Origin: Myxococcales bacterium
GTDB taxonomy: Bacteria > Myxococcota_A > Polyangia > Polyangiales > Houyiibacteriaceae
Direction of reading: 5' to 3'
Assembly (NCBI GenBank): GCA_012744445.1
Contig: JAAYBZ010000173.1
Span: 1-40,874 of the forward strand
Length of the DNA: 40,874 nucleotides
Below are positions 9,818-18,181 of the stretch, in pieces (position 1 is the stretch's first letter; each line of letters begins with the position of its first letter). The translations under genes and the position numbers were made by a program. A model generated the notes under the pieces. It was not told the DNA's origin, ran no database searches, and worked only from the letters and a program-made list of their open reading frames with translations.

Positions 9818-10837
9818 TCAACGGATCGACGCATCGCCGGCCGGCAACTCCCGGATGGAGAGGCCTTGGCCCGCGGTACGGAGAGCCGGACCGTCGAGGT
9901 CCACGATCGCGACCTTGGTCTCGTCGACGATCACGAAGAGCGTCCGCGCGTCGACGTGCGCCTGGGAGGTCTCGCCGATCCGTGCCCCCGTCAGCTCGAA
10001 CCTCCGTGCGGCGCTCGGCGTGCGGACCTCGAAGCGCCGGCCATCGCGGACGAGGCAGCCGCGCTCGATCTCGAAGAGCTCGGCGCGCTCCCCCGACGAG
10101 ACGGGGCCGAGGTCGAAGCCGCGGTGCTCGAGCCGTCCCGACGCCACGCGACACGCCGGCTCGGCCTCCACGGGGACGCCTCCGTCGAGCTCGCTTCCGT
10201 CGCGGAGATCGAGATCGAGCGCGCGCCCGCCCTCGAGCCCCACCCGCACGCCGCCGCCCTCGAGCGGCACGAGCGTCGCCGGGGCCGTCACGCCGTCGAG
10301 CGCCTTGCGGAGCCGCTCCTTTCCGTCGCGCACGCCGAAGACGAGGAGCTCGCCGGGCGAGCCAGCGTGGACCGTGACGACGACCGACTCGCGATCGACG
10401 GTCGCGACGAGGGTGGCCCCGCGCGCCCCGTCGGCGAGGGTCTTGGACGGCTCGGGGGCCCAGTAGGCGAAGGAGAGGTCGCGGACGTCGAAGGCCTGCA
10501 CGGTGGGATAGCCGCGTGGGTTCGTCACCTCGAGCAGCACGCGATCGCCGACGACGAAGGGCACGGCGCCCTCTTCGATGCCGTAGAGCGTGATCTTGTG
10601 GGGCTGCGTTCCGTCGTCGAGGACGCGCACGAGCTGGACGTGGTTGCGCTTGCCCTTCGTCGCGCGGAGCAGGAGCGCCGAGCGCTCGCCTTCGGCGCGG
10701 AGCGCGAGGATGCGCCCCGAGGGCTCCATCCCGCGGATGAAGAGGAAGATCGTCGTCCCCACGGTGAGCGCGATGAGCGCGAGGAAGCCCAAGACGACCT
10801 TGCGCCCGACGAAGCGACGCGATGTGGAATCGGTCAT
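9818..10837 (-). CDS. Membrane-anchored protein of unknown function
   Basis: This 339-residue protein has a short cytoplasmic N-terminus rich in Ser/Arg and one membrane helix (about 14-34, VVLGFLALIALTVGTTIFLFI). The large remainder is exported and rich in beta-strand patterns (repeated Leu-Val alternation with Gly/Asp turns). That would fit a beta-propeller-like or sensor fold, but I see no named domain or catalytic motif. Two cysteines (in ACRVASGRL and RGCLVRDGR) could pair in the periplasm. ATG 10837 is taken because the membrane anchor follows directly; an open frame continues to 11023 without plausible protein sequence. It lies 44 bp upstream of bpt on the same strand and is divergent from the MBOAT gene, with promoters expected in 10838-11031, where I could not pick any. 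Confidence 0.72.
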   Translation of the reverse strand: MTDSTSRRFVGRKVVLGFLALIALTVGTTIFLFIRGMEPSGRILALRAEGERSALLLRATKGKRNHVQLVRVLDDGTQPHKITLYGIEEGAVPFVVGDRVLLEVTNPRGYPTVQAFDVRDLSFAYWAPEPSKTLADGARGATLVATVDRESVVVTVHAGSPGELLVFGVRDGKERLRKALDGVTAPATLVPLEGGGVRVGLEGGRALDLDLRDGSELDGGVPVEAEPACRVASGRLEHRGFDLGPVSSGERAELFEIERGCLVRDGRRFEVRTPSAARRFELTGARIGETSQAHVDARTLFVIVDETKVAIVDLDGPALRTAGQGLSIRELPAGDASIR

Positions 10838-11031
10838 GGCGAGTCGCGTTATGCCCGAAATGCGGGGCAGGCGCCCGTGGACGGCCCTACCCCCGCCCAC
10901 CTCGAAACGGCGCGACGCGCCATTGCGTTCCACGGGCCAGTCGCTACAACGGGCCGAGATTTCCCCCGAGCCCTCCCCCGGCCACCGACCGGCGCCGGGC
11001 GCCCGGCCGCCTCGAAGCGGCACGTCAGCGC

Positions 11032-12453
11032 ATGCAATTCAACAGCCAGGAATACTTCATCTTCCTCGGGATCGCGCTGACGATCTTCTGGCTCCTACGG
11101 AACTACGAGGCGCCACGCCTGCGGCTGCTCTTCGTCTCGAGCTGCCTCTTCTACATGGCGTGGAACCCCAAGTACATCGTCCTCCTCCTCGCCTCGACCT
11201 TCTACGACTACTTCATCGGCAACGCGATCCACGCGAGCGACGACGAGCGGGTGCGGAAGCGTTGGGTCACCGTCTCGATCGTCGGCAACCTCGCCTTCCT
11301 CGGGGTCTTCAAGTACTTCAACTTCGCGAGCCGCTCGATCGGCGATCTCTTCGGGCTCTTCGGCGTCCACTTCCAGGCGCCGTACCTCGACGTGCTGCTC
11401 CCCGTCGGAATCAGCTTCTACACGTTCCAGACGATGAGCTACACGATCGACATCTATCGTCGGAAGATCGAGCCGGCGAAGACGTTCCGTGAGTACGCGG
11501 TCTTCGTCACGTACTTCCCGGCGCTCGTCGCGGGGCCCATCGTGCGCGCGAGCGAGCTCCTCCCGCAGCTCGCGGAGAAGCCGCGCCTCACCCCCGAGCG
11601 CGTGAGCGAGGGCGTCTTCCTCATCCTCACCGGGCTCGTGAAGAAGATCGTCGTCGCCGACTACCTCTCGGTGAACCTCGTCGACCGCGTCTTCGACAAC
11701 CCCGAGCTCTACACGGCCACCGAGGTCGTGATCGCGCTCTACGGGTTCACCGCCCAGATCTACGCCGACTTCAGCGGCTATACCGACATGGCCCGCGGCT
11801 CGGCGATGCTCATGGGGTACGACCTCCCCGAGAACTTCGACCGTCCCTACCAGGCGCCCAATCCGGCGGAGTTCTGGCGGCGCTGGCACATGACGCTCTC
11901 GCGCTGGCTCCGCGACTACCTCTACTTCCCGCTCGGCGGCTCGAGGAGCGGCCCGGTCCGGGCTTACTTCAACCTCTGGATCACCTTCTTCCTCATCGGC
12001 GTCTGGCACGGCGCGAGCTGGACCTTCGTGATCTACGGCGCGCTCCAGGCGACGGTGATCGTGATCCACCGCTTCGTCGTCCGCTCGAGCAAGCGCCCGC
12101 GCGACGCGAAGGACCCCTTCGCCGTGCTCGCCCTCAAGGTCTTCCTCTCCATGCAGTTCGTGGTCTTCTCGCGCATCCTCTTCCGCGCGAACGACATCTC
12201 GAACGCGCGCGAGGTCACCGAGCGCCTCTTCAGCGGCACGAGCTCGATGGCGCAGATCGCGCCGACGGTTTGGGCCGTGCTCATCGGCTTCTTCATCCTC
12301 CACTACACGCCGCGCGCCTGGTACGAGCGGCTCCGCGACACCTTCAAGGCGCTCCCGGCGCCGGCCCAAGGCCTCGCCGCCGCGGGCACCGCAGGCGTGC
12401 TCGCGCAGATCGCCACGACCCAGGTCGTGCCCTACATCTATTTCCAGTTCTGA
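11032..12453 (+). CDS. MBOAT family O-acyltransferase (AlgI-like)
   Basis: The 473-residue polytopic protein belongs to the membrane-bound O-acyltransferases. AlgI-like members pass acetyl groups across the inner membrane for acetylation of exopolysaccharide or cell-wall glycans. Typical motifs are LLPVGISFYTFQTMSYTIDIYR, the invariant region EFWRRWHMTLSRWLRDYLYFPLGG, and the catalytic histidine in GVWHGASWTFVIYG. About ten membrane helices are visible. ATG 11032 starts the family sequence (MQFNSQEYFIFLGI); the open frame above it is Arg/Pro-rich shadow. Its stop and the next start share bases (TGATG at 12451-12455), so translation is coupled to an SGNH protein gene. This matches the AlgI/AlgJ/AlgX or PatA/PatB type of arrangement. 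Confidence 0.93.
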   Translation: MQFNSQEYFIFLGIALTIFWLLRNYEAPRLRLLFVSSCLFYMAWNPKYIVLLLASTFYDYFIGNAIHASDDERVRKRWVTVSIVGNLAFLGVFKYFNFASRSIGDLFGLFGVHFQAPYLDVLLPVGISFYTFQTMSYTIDIYRRKIEPAKTFREYAVFVTYFPALVAGPIVRASELLPQLAEKPRLTPERVSEGVFLILTGLVKKIVVADYLSVNLVDRVFDNPELYTATEVVIALYGFTAQIYADFSGYTDMARGSAMLMGYDLPENFDRPYQAPNPAEFWRRWHMTLSRWLRDYLYFPLGGSRSGPVRAYFNLWITFFLIGVWHGASWTFVIYGALQATVIVIHRFVVRSSKRPRDAKDPFAVLALKVFLSMQFVVFSRILFRANDISNAREVTERLFSGTSSMAQIAPTVWAVLIGFFILHYTPRAWYERLRDTFKALPAPAQGLAAAGTAGVLAQIATTQVVPYIYFQF

Positions 12454-14006
12454 TGCCGACCCCCGACGCGCCGATCGACGAGACCCCCGACGCGCTCCGG
12501 CACCTCCGGAGGCTCGCCGCCGCGTTCCTCGTGGCGCTCGTCGTGCCCTACTTCTTCCCCGCGCTCGAAGACCTGCGCGCTTGGGTGCCCGGCGATCCGC
12601 CGCCCTTCGCCGACCACTTCCGGCTCACGCCCACCGACGTGCCCTCCTTCGCCGGCGCCGGCTACCAGAGCGCCGGCGTGGCCGAGAACCGCAAGCGCCT
12701 CGAGGAGTCGCTCGGGACGGCGGTCGCGAGCCACCTCGGCGAGCCCGAGGCCGTGATCGAGCGCGCCGGGCCTCGTGCGCACCTCGCGATCGAGCCCACC
12801 GAGTACGACGGCGTCACGCAGCACATCGAGGACCCCACTGGCCGCGGCCTCACGCCCTTCTTCGCCGCGCTCGCCCGCACGCACCGCGGCGAGGAGGGCG
12901 CCGTCACCCGCATCGCGCACTACGGCGACTCGAGCATCGCGACCGACCTCATCACGCACACCGTCCGCCGCCGCCTCCAGCACCGCTTCGGCGACTCGGG
13001 GCACGGCTTCGTCCTCGTCTCGAGCGGCCACCTCCCCTATCGTCACCGCGACGTGATCGCGCGCGACAACGGGAGCTTCGTCGTGCGCGAGGTCACGCGC
13101 GGCACGGTGAGCGACGGCCGCTACGGCTACGGCGGCAACCAGATCCTCGCCCGCGCCGGCGCGCGCGCGGTCTTCGGCCCCGACCCGAGCGCCCCCGTCG
13201 GCCGCGAGGTCGATCGCTTCGAGATCTGGTACGAGAAGCAGAAGAACGGCGGGAAGTTCCGTTACCGCGTCGACGACGGGGAGTTCGTGGAGGTCGATAC
13301 CTCCGCCCCTGCCGACGAAGACGGCGTCGAGGTCGTCGACGTCCCGCGCGGCGATCACCAGCTCGAGATCCGGCACGCCGGCGGCAAGGTCCACCTCTAC
13401 GGCGTGGTCCTCGAGCTCGCGGGGCCCGGCGTCGTCTACGACTCGCTCGGCCTCGTGGGCGCGCGCGCGTCGCGCCTCCTCAACTTCGACGCGGAGCATC
13501 TCCGCGCCCAGATCGCGCGCCGCGGGGTGCACCTCGTGGTGCTCGGCTTCGGCGGCAACGAGGCGAGCGACAACATCTCGGGGGACCGCTACGAGGAGCA
13601 GATGCGCGCCGTGATCCGCCACGTGCGGGGCGACCGCGAGGACCTCGGCTGCCTCGTCATGGCGCCGCTCGATCAGGGCGAGGTCGACTCGCGCGGGCGC
13701 GTGCGGACGATCCCCACCGTCCCGGTCCTGGTCGAGGCGCAGCGCCGAGCCGCCTTCGCCGAGGGTTGCGCCTTCTTCAACACCTTCGAGGCGATGGGCG
13801 GCGAGGGCGCGATGCGCGCGTGGTCCAGGTCCAAGCCGCGCCTCGCCCTCTCGGACTACCGCCACGCGACGCCCGCCGGCTACGAGGTCATCGGCAACAT
13901 GCTCTACAAGGCGCTCCTCGCGAGCTTCGCCGGCTCCCTCGCGGACACCGCGGCGCAACCGACCTCACCCACCCCCACACCCGCGCCCCACGAGGAGGCG
14001 CACTGA
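12453..14006 (+). CDS. Membrane-anchored SGNH/GDSL hydrolase-like protein (first copy)
   Basis: The 517-residue protein has one N-terminal membrane helix (about 21-37) and an extracytoplasmic SGNH domain. Block I is IAHYGDSSIATD with the nucleophile Ser160. Block III is the Asn in FGGNEASDN. Block V is SDYRHATPAGYEVIG, providing the Asp and His of the triad. An insert between blocks I and III (about 240-330, beta-rich, with YEKQKNGGKFRYRVDDG) resembles the carbohydrate-side domain of acetyltransferase partners. It is coupled to the MBOAT gene by a TGATG junction. The likely job is to transfer acetyl groups from the MBOAT to a glycan in the periplasm; hydrolase activity is the alternative. The tail is Thr/Pro-rich. 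It is paralogous to the next gene. Confidence 0.87.
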   Translation: MPTPDAPIDETPDALRHLRRLAAAFLVALVVPYFFPALEDLRAWVPGDPPPFADHFRLTPTDVPSFAGAGYQSAGVAENRKRLEESLGTAVASHLGEPEAVIERAGPRAHLAIEPTEYDGVTQHIEDPTGRGLTPFFAALARTHRGEEGAVTRIAHYGDSSIATDLITHTVRRRLQHRFGDSGHGFVLVSSGHLPYRHRDVIARDNGSFVVREVTRGTVSDGRYGYGGNQILARAGARAVFGPDPSAPVGREVDRFEIWYEKQKNGGKFRYRVDDGEFVEVDTSAPADEDGVEVVDVPRGDHQLEIRHAGGKVHLYGVVLELAGPGVVYDSLGLVGARASRLLNFDAEHLRAQIARRGVHLVVLGFGGNEASDNISGDRYEEQMRAVIRHVRGDREDLGCLVMAPLDQGEVDSRGRVRTIPTVPVLVEAQRRAAFAEGCAFFNTFEAMGGEGAMRAWSRSKPRLALSDYRHATPAGYEVIGNMLYKALLASFAGSLADTAAQPTSPTPTPAPHEEAH

Positions 14007-14035
14007 GGAATTGCCTTTTGCAACGACATTCCTCA
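14004..14035 (+). other. Nested hairpin between the two SGNH genes
   Basis: An 8-bp stem, TGAGGAAT (14004-14011) with ATTCCTCA (14028-14035), includes the stop codon of the first SGNH gene. Within its loop, TTGC and GCAA can form a smaller hairpin around CTTTT. This A/T-containing structure is unusual in such G/C-rich DNA and lies 16 nt before the next start codon. It could attenuate or shape translation, or stabilise a processed transcript end. No T tract follows. Confidence 0.4.
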
Positions 14036-14051
14036 TGTTCGAGCGGTGCGC

Positions 14052-15476
14052 ATGAAGGCCCTCGGTAACTCACCGATCGCGAGCTTCCTCGCGGGCATCT
14101 GCTCGCTCTACGCCTTCGCCTACTTCGGCGACGGCGAGATGCCCGGCCCGCGACACGCCTCGGCCGAGGCCCCCGACACGCGGCTCCTCCTCGAGATCGG
14201 CGCATCACCTCGCGCCGTGACGCTCCCCGAGCGGCGCGAGCCGCCCCGGCTCCGCCGCGAGCCGGGCGAGGAGGCCATCCCCGGCCTCGAGATCGCCATC
14301 GAAGACCTCGACGGACGCTCGATGGATCGCTTCCACGCCGCCCTCGCGCGCGCGGCCCGGGGCGAAGGTCAGGCGCGGCTCGTCTTCTACGGCGCGTCGC
14401 ACACCGCCGCGGACCTCTACACGGGCCTCCTCCGCAACGCGCTCCAGAGCCGCTATGGCGACGCGGGCCCCGGCTTCGTCCTGCCGGTCCATCCGTGGCG
14501 TCGCTATCGCCACCACCAGCTCACCATCGAGAGCAACGGCGACGAGTGGCAGACCCTCAAGATCGGCCCCGCGCCCAACGTCCTCGACCACTACGGCCTC
14601 GCGGGCGTCGCGGTCGAGGCGAGCCACGTCGGCGCGTGGGGGCGCATCATCACGCCCACCGAGGGGCTCGGGAGCAAGGTCTCGCGCTTCGAGCTCTTCT
14701 ACCTCGAGCAGCCGAACGGCGGGACGTTCGAGGTGCTCATCGACGACCAGGTCGTCCGCCGCATCCCCACGGCCGCGCCCGAGCGCGCCCCCGGCTACGC
14801 GACCTTCGACGTCCCCGAGGGGCCGCACCGCTTCGAGGTGCGCATCGTCGAAGAGGGCCCCGTCCGCATCTTCGGCGTCGCGGCCGAGCGAGACACCCCC
14901 GGTGTCATCGTCGACACGCTCGGCATCAACGGCTCGCGCGCCCGCGCCCACCTCCTCTGGGAGGAGAACCTCTACCGCGAGCACCTGCAGAAGCGGAAGC
15001 CCGACCTCGTCGTGCTCGCCTACGGCACCAACGAGAGCGGCGACGATCAGCCCATCTCCGAGTACGAGGCCGAGCTGCACCAGGTCGTCGCGCGCGTGCG
15101 GAGCGCGGTGCCCGAGGCTTCGTGCCTCCTCATCGGTCCGTCCGATCGGCCCGTCCCCCTCGGCAAGAACGGCAAGGACGGCTACTCCGATCGTCCTCGC
15201 ACCCGCGAGATCATCGAGGCGCAGTGGCGCGTCGCGCTCTCGCACGGCTGCGGCTTCTTCGACATGGTGGCCTTCCAGGGCGGGCCGCTCTCGATGGTGG
15301 CGTGGAACCAGATCGACCCGCCCTACGCCGCGCCCGACCACATCCACTTCCGGCGCCGCGGCTACGAGCGGCTCGGTGAGGTCCTCCTCGGCGCCCTCCT
15401 CGAGGGCTACGAAGACGTCGACGCCACCGAGGACGACACCACTCCCGACGTGCGGCACGCCGCCAAGAACAAATGA
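14052..15476 (+). CDS. Membrane-anchored SGNH-fold protein with GAS motif (second copy)
   Basis: This 474-residue paralogue of the preceding protein keeps the same architecture: an N-terminal hydrophobic segment (about 8-25), an SGNH domain and a central beta-rich insert (FELFYLEQPNGGTFEVLIDD, aligning with the FEIWYEKQKNGGKFRYRVDD region of the first copy). Block I reads FYGASHTAAD: the nucleophile Ser116 is present but the usual Asp before it is Ala. Block III is AYGTNESGDD, and block V DHIHFRRRGY supplies Asp and His. The catalytic set is therefore complete apart from the GDS Asp, and GxSH also occurs in AlgJ/AlgX-type acetyltransferases. ATG 14052 is preferred; GTG 14046 would add two residues. 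Its stop overlaps the Nudix start (ATGA, 15473-15476). Confidence 0.86.
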   Translation: MKALGNSPIASFLAGICSLYAFAYFGDGEMPGPRHASAEAPDTRLLLEIGASPRAVTLPERREPPRLRREPGEEAIPGLEIAIEDLDGRSMDRFHAALARAARGEGQARLVFYGASHTAADLYTGLLRNALQSRYGDAGPGFVLPVHPWRRYRHHQLTIESNGDEWQTLKIGPAPNVLDHYGLAGVAVEASHVGAWGRIITPTEGLGSKVSRFELFYLEQPNGGTFEVLIDDQVVRRIPTAAPERAPGYATFDVPEGPHRFEVRIVEEGPVRIFGVAAERDTPGVIVDTLGINGSRARAHLLWEENLYREHLQKRKPDLVVLAYGTNESGDDQPISEYEAELHQVVARVRSAVPEASCLLIGPSDRPVPLGKNGKDGYSDRPRTREIIEAQWRVALSHGCGFFDMVAFQGGPLSMVAWNQIDPPYAAPDHIHFRRRGYERLGEVLLGALLEGYEDVDATEDDTTPDVRHAAKNK

Positions 15477-15991
15477 GCCAAACCCTCTTCGAAGGTCCGA
15501 TCTTCCGCGTCGAGCGTTTCGAGATCGAGCTCCCCAACGGGAAGACCGTCGTCCGCGACGCCGTTCGCCACCCGGGCGCCGTCGTCATCCTGCCGCTGCT
15601 CGACGACGGGCGGATCCTCCTCATCCGCAACTTCCGCGAGGTGGTGCGGAAGTGGCTCCACGAGATCCCGGCGGGCACGCTCGAGCCCGGCGAGCACCCC
15701 GACGACGCGGCCCCCCGCGAGCTCGAGGAGGAGACGGGCCACCGGGCCGAGAGGCTCGCGAAGCTCACCGAGTTCCTCGCAACGCCCGGGATGTGCGACG
15801 AGCGGATGTACGCCTACCTCGCCGAGGGCCTCGAGCCGACGGCGCAGAACCTCGACGAGGGCGAGTGCATCGACGTGGTGCCCACGCCGCTCGACGAGGC
15901 GCTCGAGATGGTCCGCGACGGCCGCATCGAGGACGCGAAGACCATCGCCACCCTCCTCTACTACGACCGATTCGTCCGCGAGCGACGCTGA
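15473..15991 (+). CDS. Nudix hydrolase, ADP-ribose pyrophosphatase type
   Basis: The 172-residue protein has a full Nudix box from Gly68 to Gly89 (GX5EX7RELEEETG), which places the metal-binding glutamates at 83, 86 and 87. The final hydrophobic position of the consensus is His90. The sequence before it (HPGAVVILPLLDDGRILLIRNFR, with EIPAGTLEPGE) is typical of ADP-ribose pyrophosphatases such as NudF, which split ADP-ribose or nucleotide sugars into AMP and a sugar phosphate. It is coupled by a 4-bp overlap to the SGNH gene, so it may be co-expressed with the acetylation cassette, perhaps for housekeeping reasons only. A weak hairpin follows. Confidence 0.9.
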   Translation: MSQTLFEGPIFRVERFEIELPNGKTVVRDAVRHPGAVVILPLLDDGRILLIRNFREVVRKWLHEIPAGTLEPGEHPDDAAPRELEEETGHRAERLAKLTEFLATPGMCDERMYAYLAEGLEPTAQNLDEGECIDVVPTPLDEALEMVRDGRIEDAKTIATLLYYDRFVRERR

Positions 15992-15998
15992 CGCGTTT

Positions 15999-16024
15999 CG
16001 TGGCGGGCCAGCCACGGCTTCGTT
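15999..16024 (+). terminator. Weak terminator-like hairpin after the Nudix gene
   Basis: CGTGGC (15999-16004) pairs with GCCACG (16011-16016) around a 6-nt loop, and a T-containing tail GCTTCGTT follows. The stem is short and the tail is not a true T run. The position, just after the operon end and just before a promoter, supports a terminator role. Confidence 0.35.
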
Positions 16025-16050
16025 GACAATCCGGGTCGAGCGGGCATCCT
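16023..16050 (+). promoter_or_regulatory. Probable housekeeping promoter of the DUF445 gene
   Basis: A perfect -35 hexamer TTGACA (16023-16028) is followed after 16 nt by CATCCT (16045-16050), a weak -10. Transcription would start near 16057, leaving a leader of about 25 nt before the GTG at 16082. The consensus -35 stands out against the G/C-rich surroundings. Confidence 0.5.
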
Positions 16051-16081
16051 CTCGGTCCGCCTTCCATCGGAGCCGCATCCA

Positions 16082-17311
16082 GTGTTGGAATTCGAGGTCC
16101 TGCTGATCCCCGTCGTGAGCGCCCTCATCGGGTGGTTCACCAACGTCGTCGCCGTGAAGATGATGTTCTACCCGACGAATTTCGTCGGCATCAAACCCTT
16201 CCTGGGTTGGCAAGGCATCGTCCCGGCAAACGCCGTCCGCCTCGCGCGCGTCTCCAACAAGCTCGTGATGACCAAGCTCCTCACCCTCGAGGAGCTCTTC
16301 GCCGACTTCAAGCCGGAGGTCTTCGGCAAGAACCTCGGCCACGTGATCGACGACATCACCGAGCAGATCATCCAGGAGGTCGCCGAGAAGCGCGCCCCGA
16401 TGATGTGGCAGAACGCGGGCGAGTTCATGCAGCAGAAGGCGCGTGAGGCGGTCCGCGCCGAGGTCGAGAACGTGCTCCTCCGCATCTCCGGCGACTTCAG
16501 CGCCAACATCACGAGCATCCTCGACCTCGAGCAGGTCGTCGTCGACGCCGTCCTCGAGAACCGCGAGCTGATGAGCCGCATGTTCCTCGACGTGGGCACC
16601 GAGGAGTTCAAGCTCATCGAGCGCTCGGGCCTCTACTTCGGCTTCCTCTTCGGCCTCGTGCAGATGGGCGTGTGGATCGTCTACCCGGAGTGGTGGATCC
16701 TTCCCTTCTTCGGCTTCCTCGTCGGCTACGTGACCAACTGGATCGCGCTCAAGCTCGTCTTCGAGCCGCAGCAGCCCAAGCGCATCGGCCCGTTCACCCT
16801 CCAAGGCCTCTTCCACAAGCGCCAGCCCGAGGTCTCCGCGGCCTTCGCCAACATGGTCTCGAGCAAGATCCTCAACGCCGACAACATCGTGCGCACCGTC
16901 ACGACCGGCGAGACGGGCGCCAAGGTCCTCGAGATCGTCGACCACCGCATCGACGAGCTCGTCGCCAAGTACGAGCAGCACCCGATGGCGGCGATGGTCC
17001 TCCCGAGCCAAGAGGAGCGCGAGGCCCTCCGCCGCGACATCAAGGAGCGGACGCGCGCCGACATCGCCAAGCCGGGCGGCATCCTCCACACCTTCGCGGC
17101 CAAGGCCGTCGACATCCGCGACAACCTCGAGCGCCGCATGAAGGCGCTCCCGAGCGACCAGTTCGAGGGCGTCCTCCGCCCCGCGTTCCAGCAGGACGAG
17201 TGGAAGCTCATCGTCGCGGGCGCCGTGCTCGGCGGCGTCGCGGGCGTCCTCCAGCTCGTCTACATCTTCGGCCAGGAGGTCCCCGCCATCTCCACCTGGT
17301 TCGGGGGCTGA
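16082..17311 (+). CDS. DUF445 family membrane protein
   Basis: The 409-residue protein has the DUF445/YheB-type layout. Two membrane hairpins share the repeated motif IGWFTNVVAVKMMFYP (16-31) and VGYVTNWIALKLVFEP (214-229), showing an internal duplication. Between and after them lie long amphipathic helical regions (about 60-195 and 240-370). A final membrane helix is at about 380-402. The family has no settled biochemical role, though members localise to the envelope. The start is GTG 16082, which opens directly into the first helix and sits at a good distance from the promoter above. It precedes purU by 9 bp on the same strand, and the two are probably one transcript. Confidence 0.88.
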   Translation: MLEFEVLLIPVVSALIGWFTNVVAVKMMFYPTNFVGIKPFLGWQGIVPANAVRLARVSNKLVMTKLLTLEELFADFKPEVFGKNLGHVIDDITEQIIQEVAEKRAPMMWQNAGEFMQQKAREAVRAEVENVLLRISGDFSANITSILDLEQVVVDAVLENRELMSRMFLDVGTEEFKLIERSGLYFGFLFGLVQMGVWIVYPEWWILPFFGFLVGYVTNWIALKLVFEPQQPKRIGPFTLQGLFHKRQPEVSAAFANMVSSKILNADNIVRTVTTGETGAKVLEIVDHRIDELVAKYEQHPMAAMVLPSQEEREALRRDIKERTRADIAKPGGILHTFAAKAVDIRDNLERRMKALPSDQFEGVLRPAFQQDEWKLIVAGAVLGGVAGVLQLVYIFGQEVPAISTWFGG

Positions 17312-17320
17312 TCCGTCGCC

Positions 17321-18175
<855 letters not shown>

Positions 18176-18181
18176 CCGCGC

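Noticed and set aside
9774..10154. Longer start for the Bpt-type transferase
   Set aside because: The added residues are Arg/Pro-rich and extend into the neighbouring gene; homology begins at GTG 9773.
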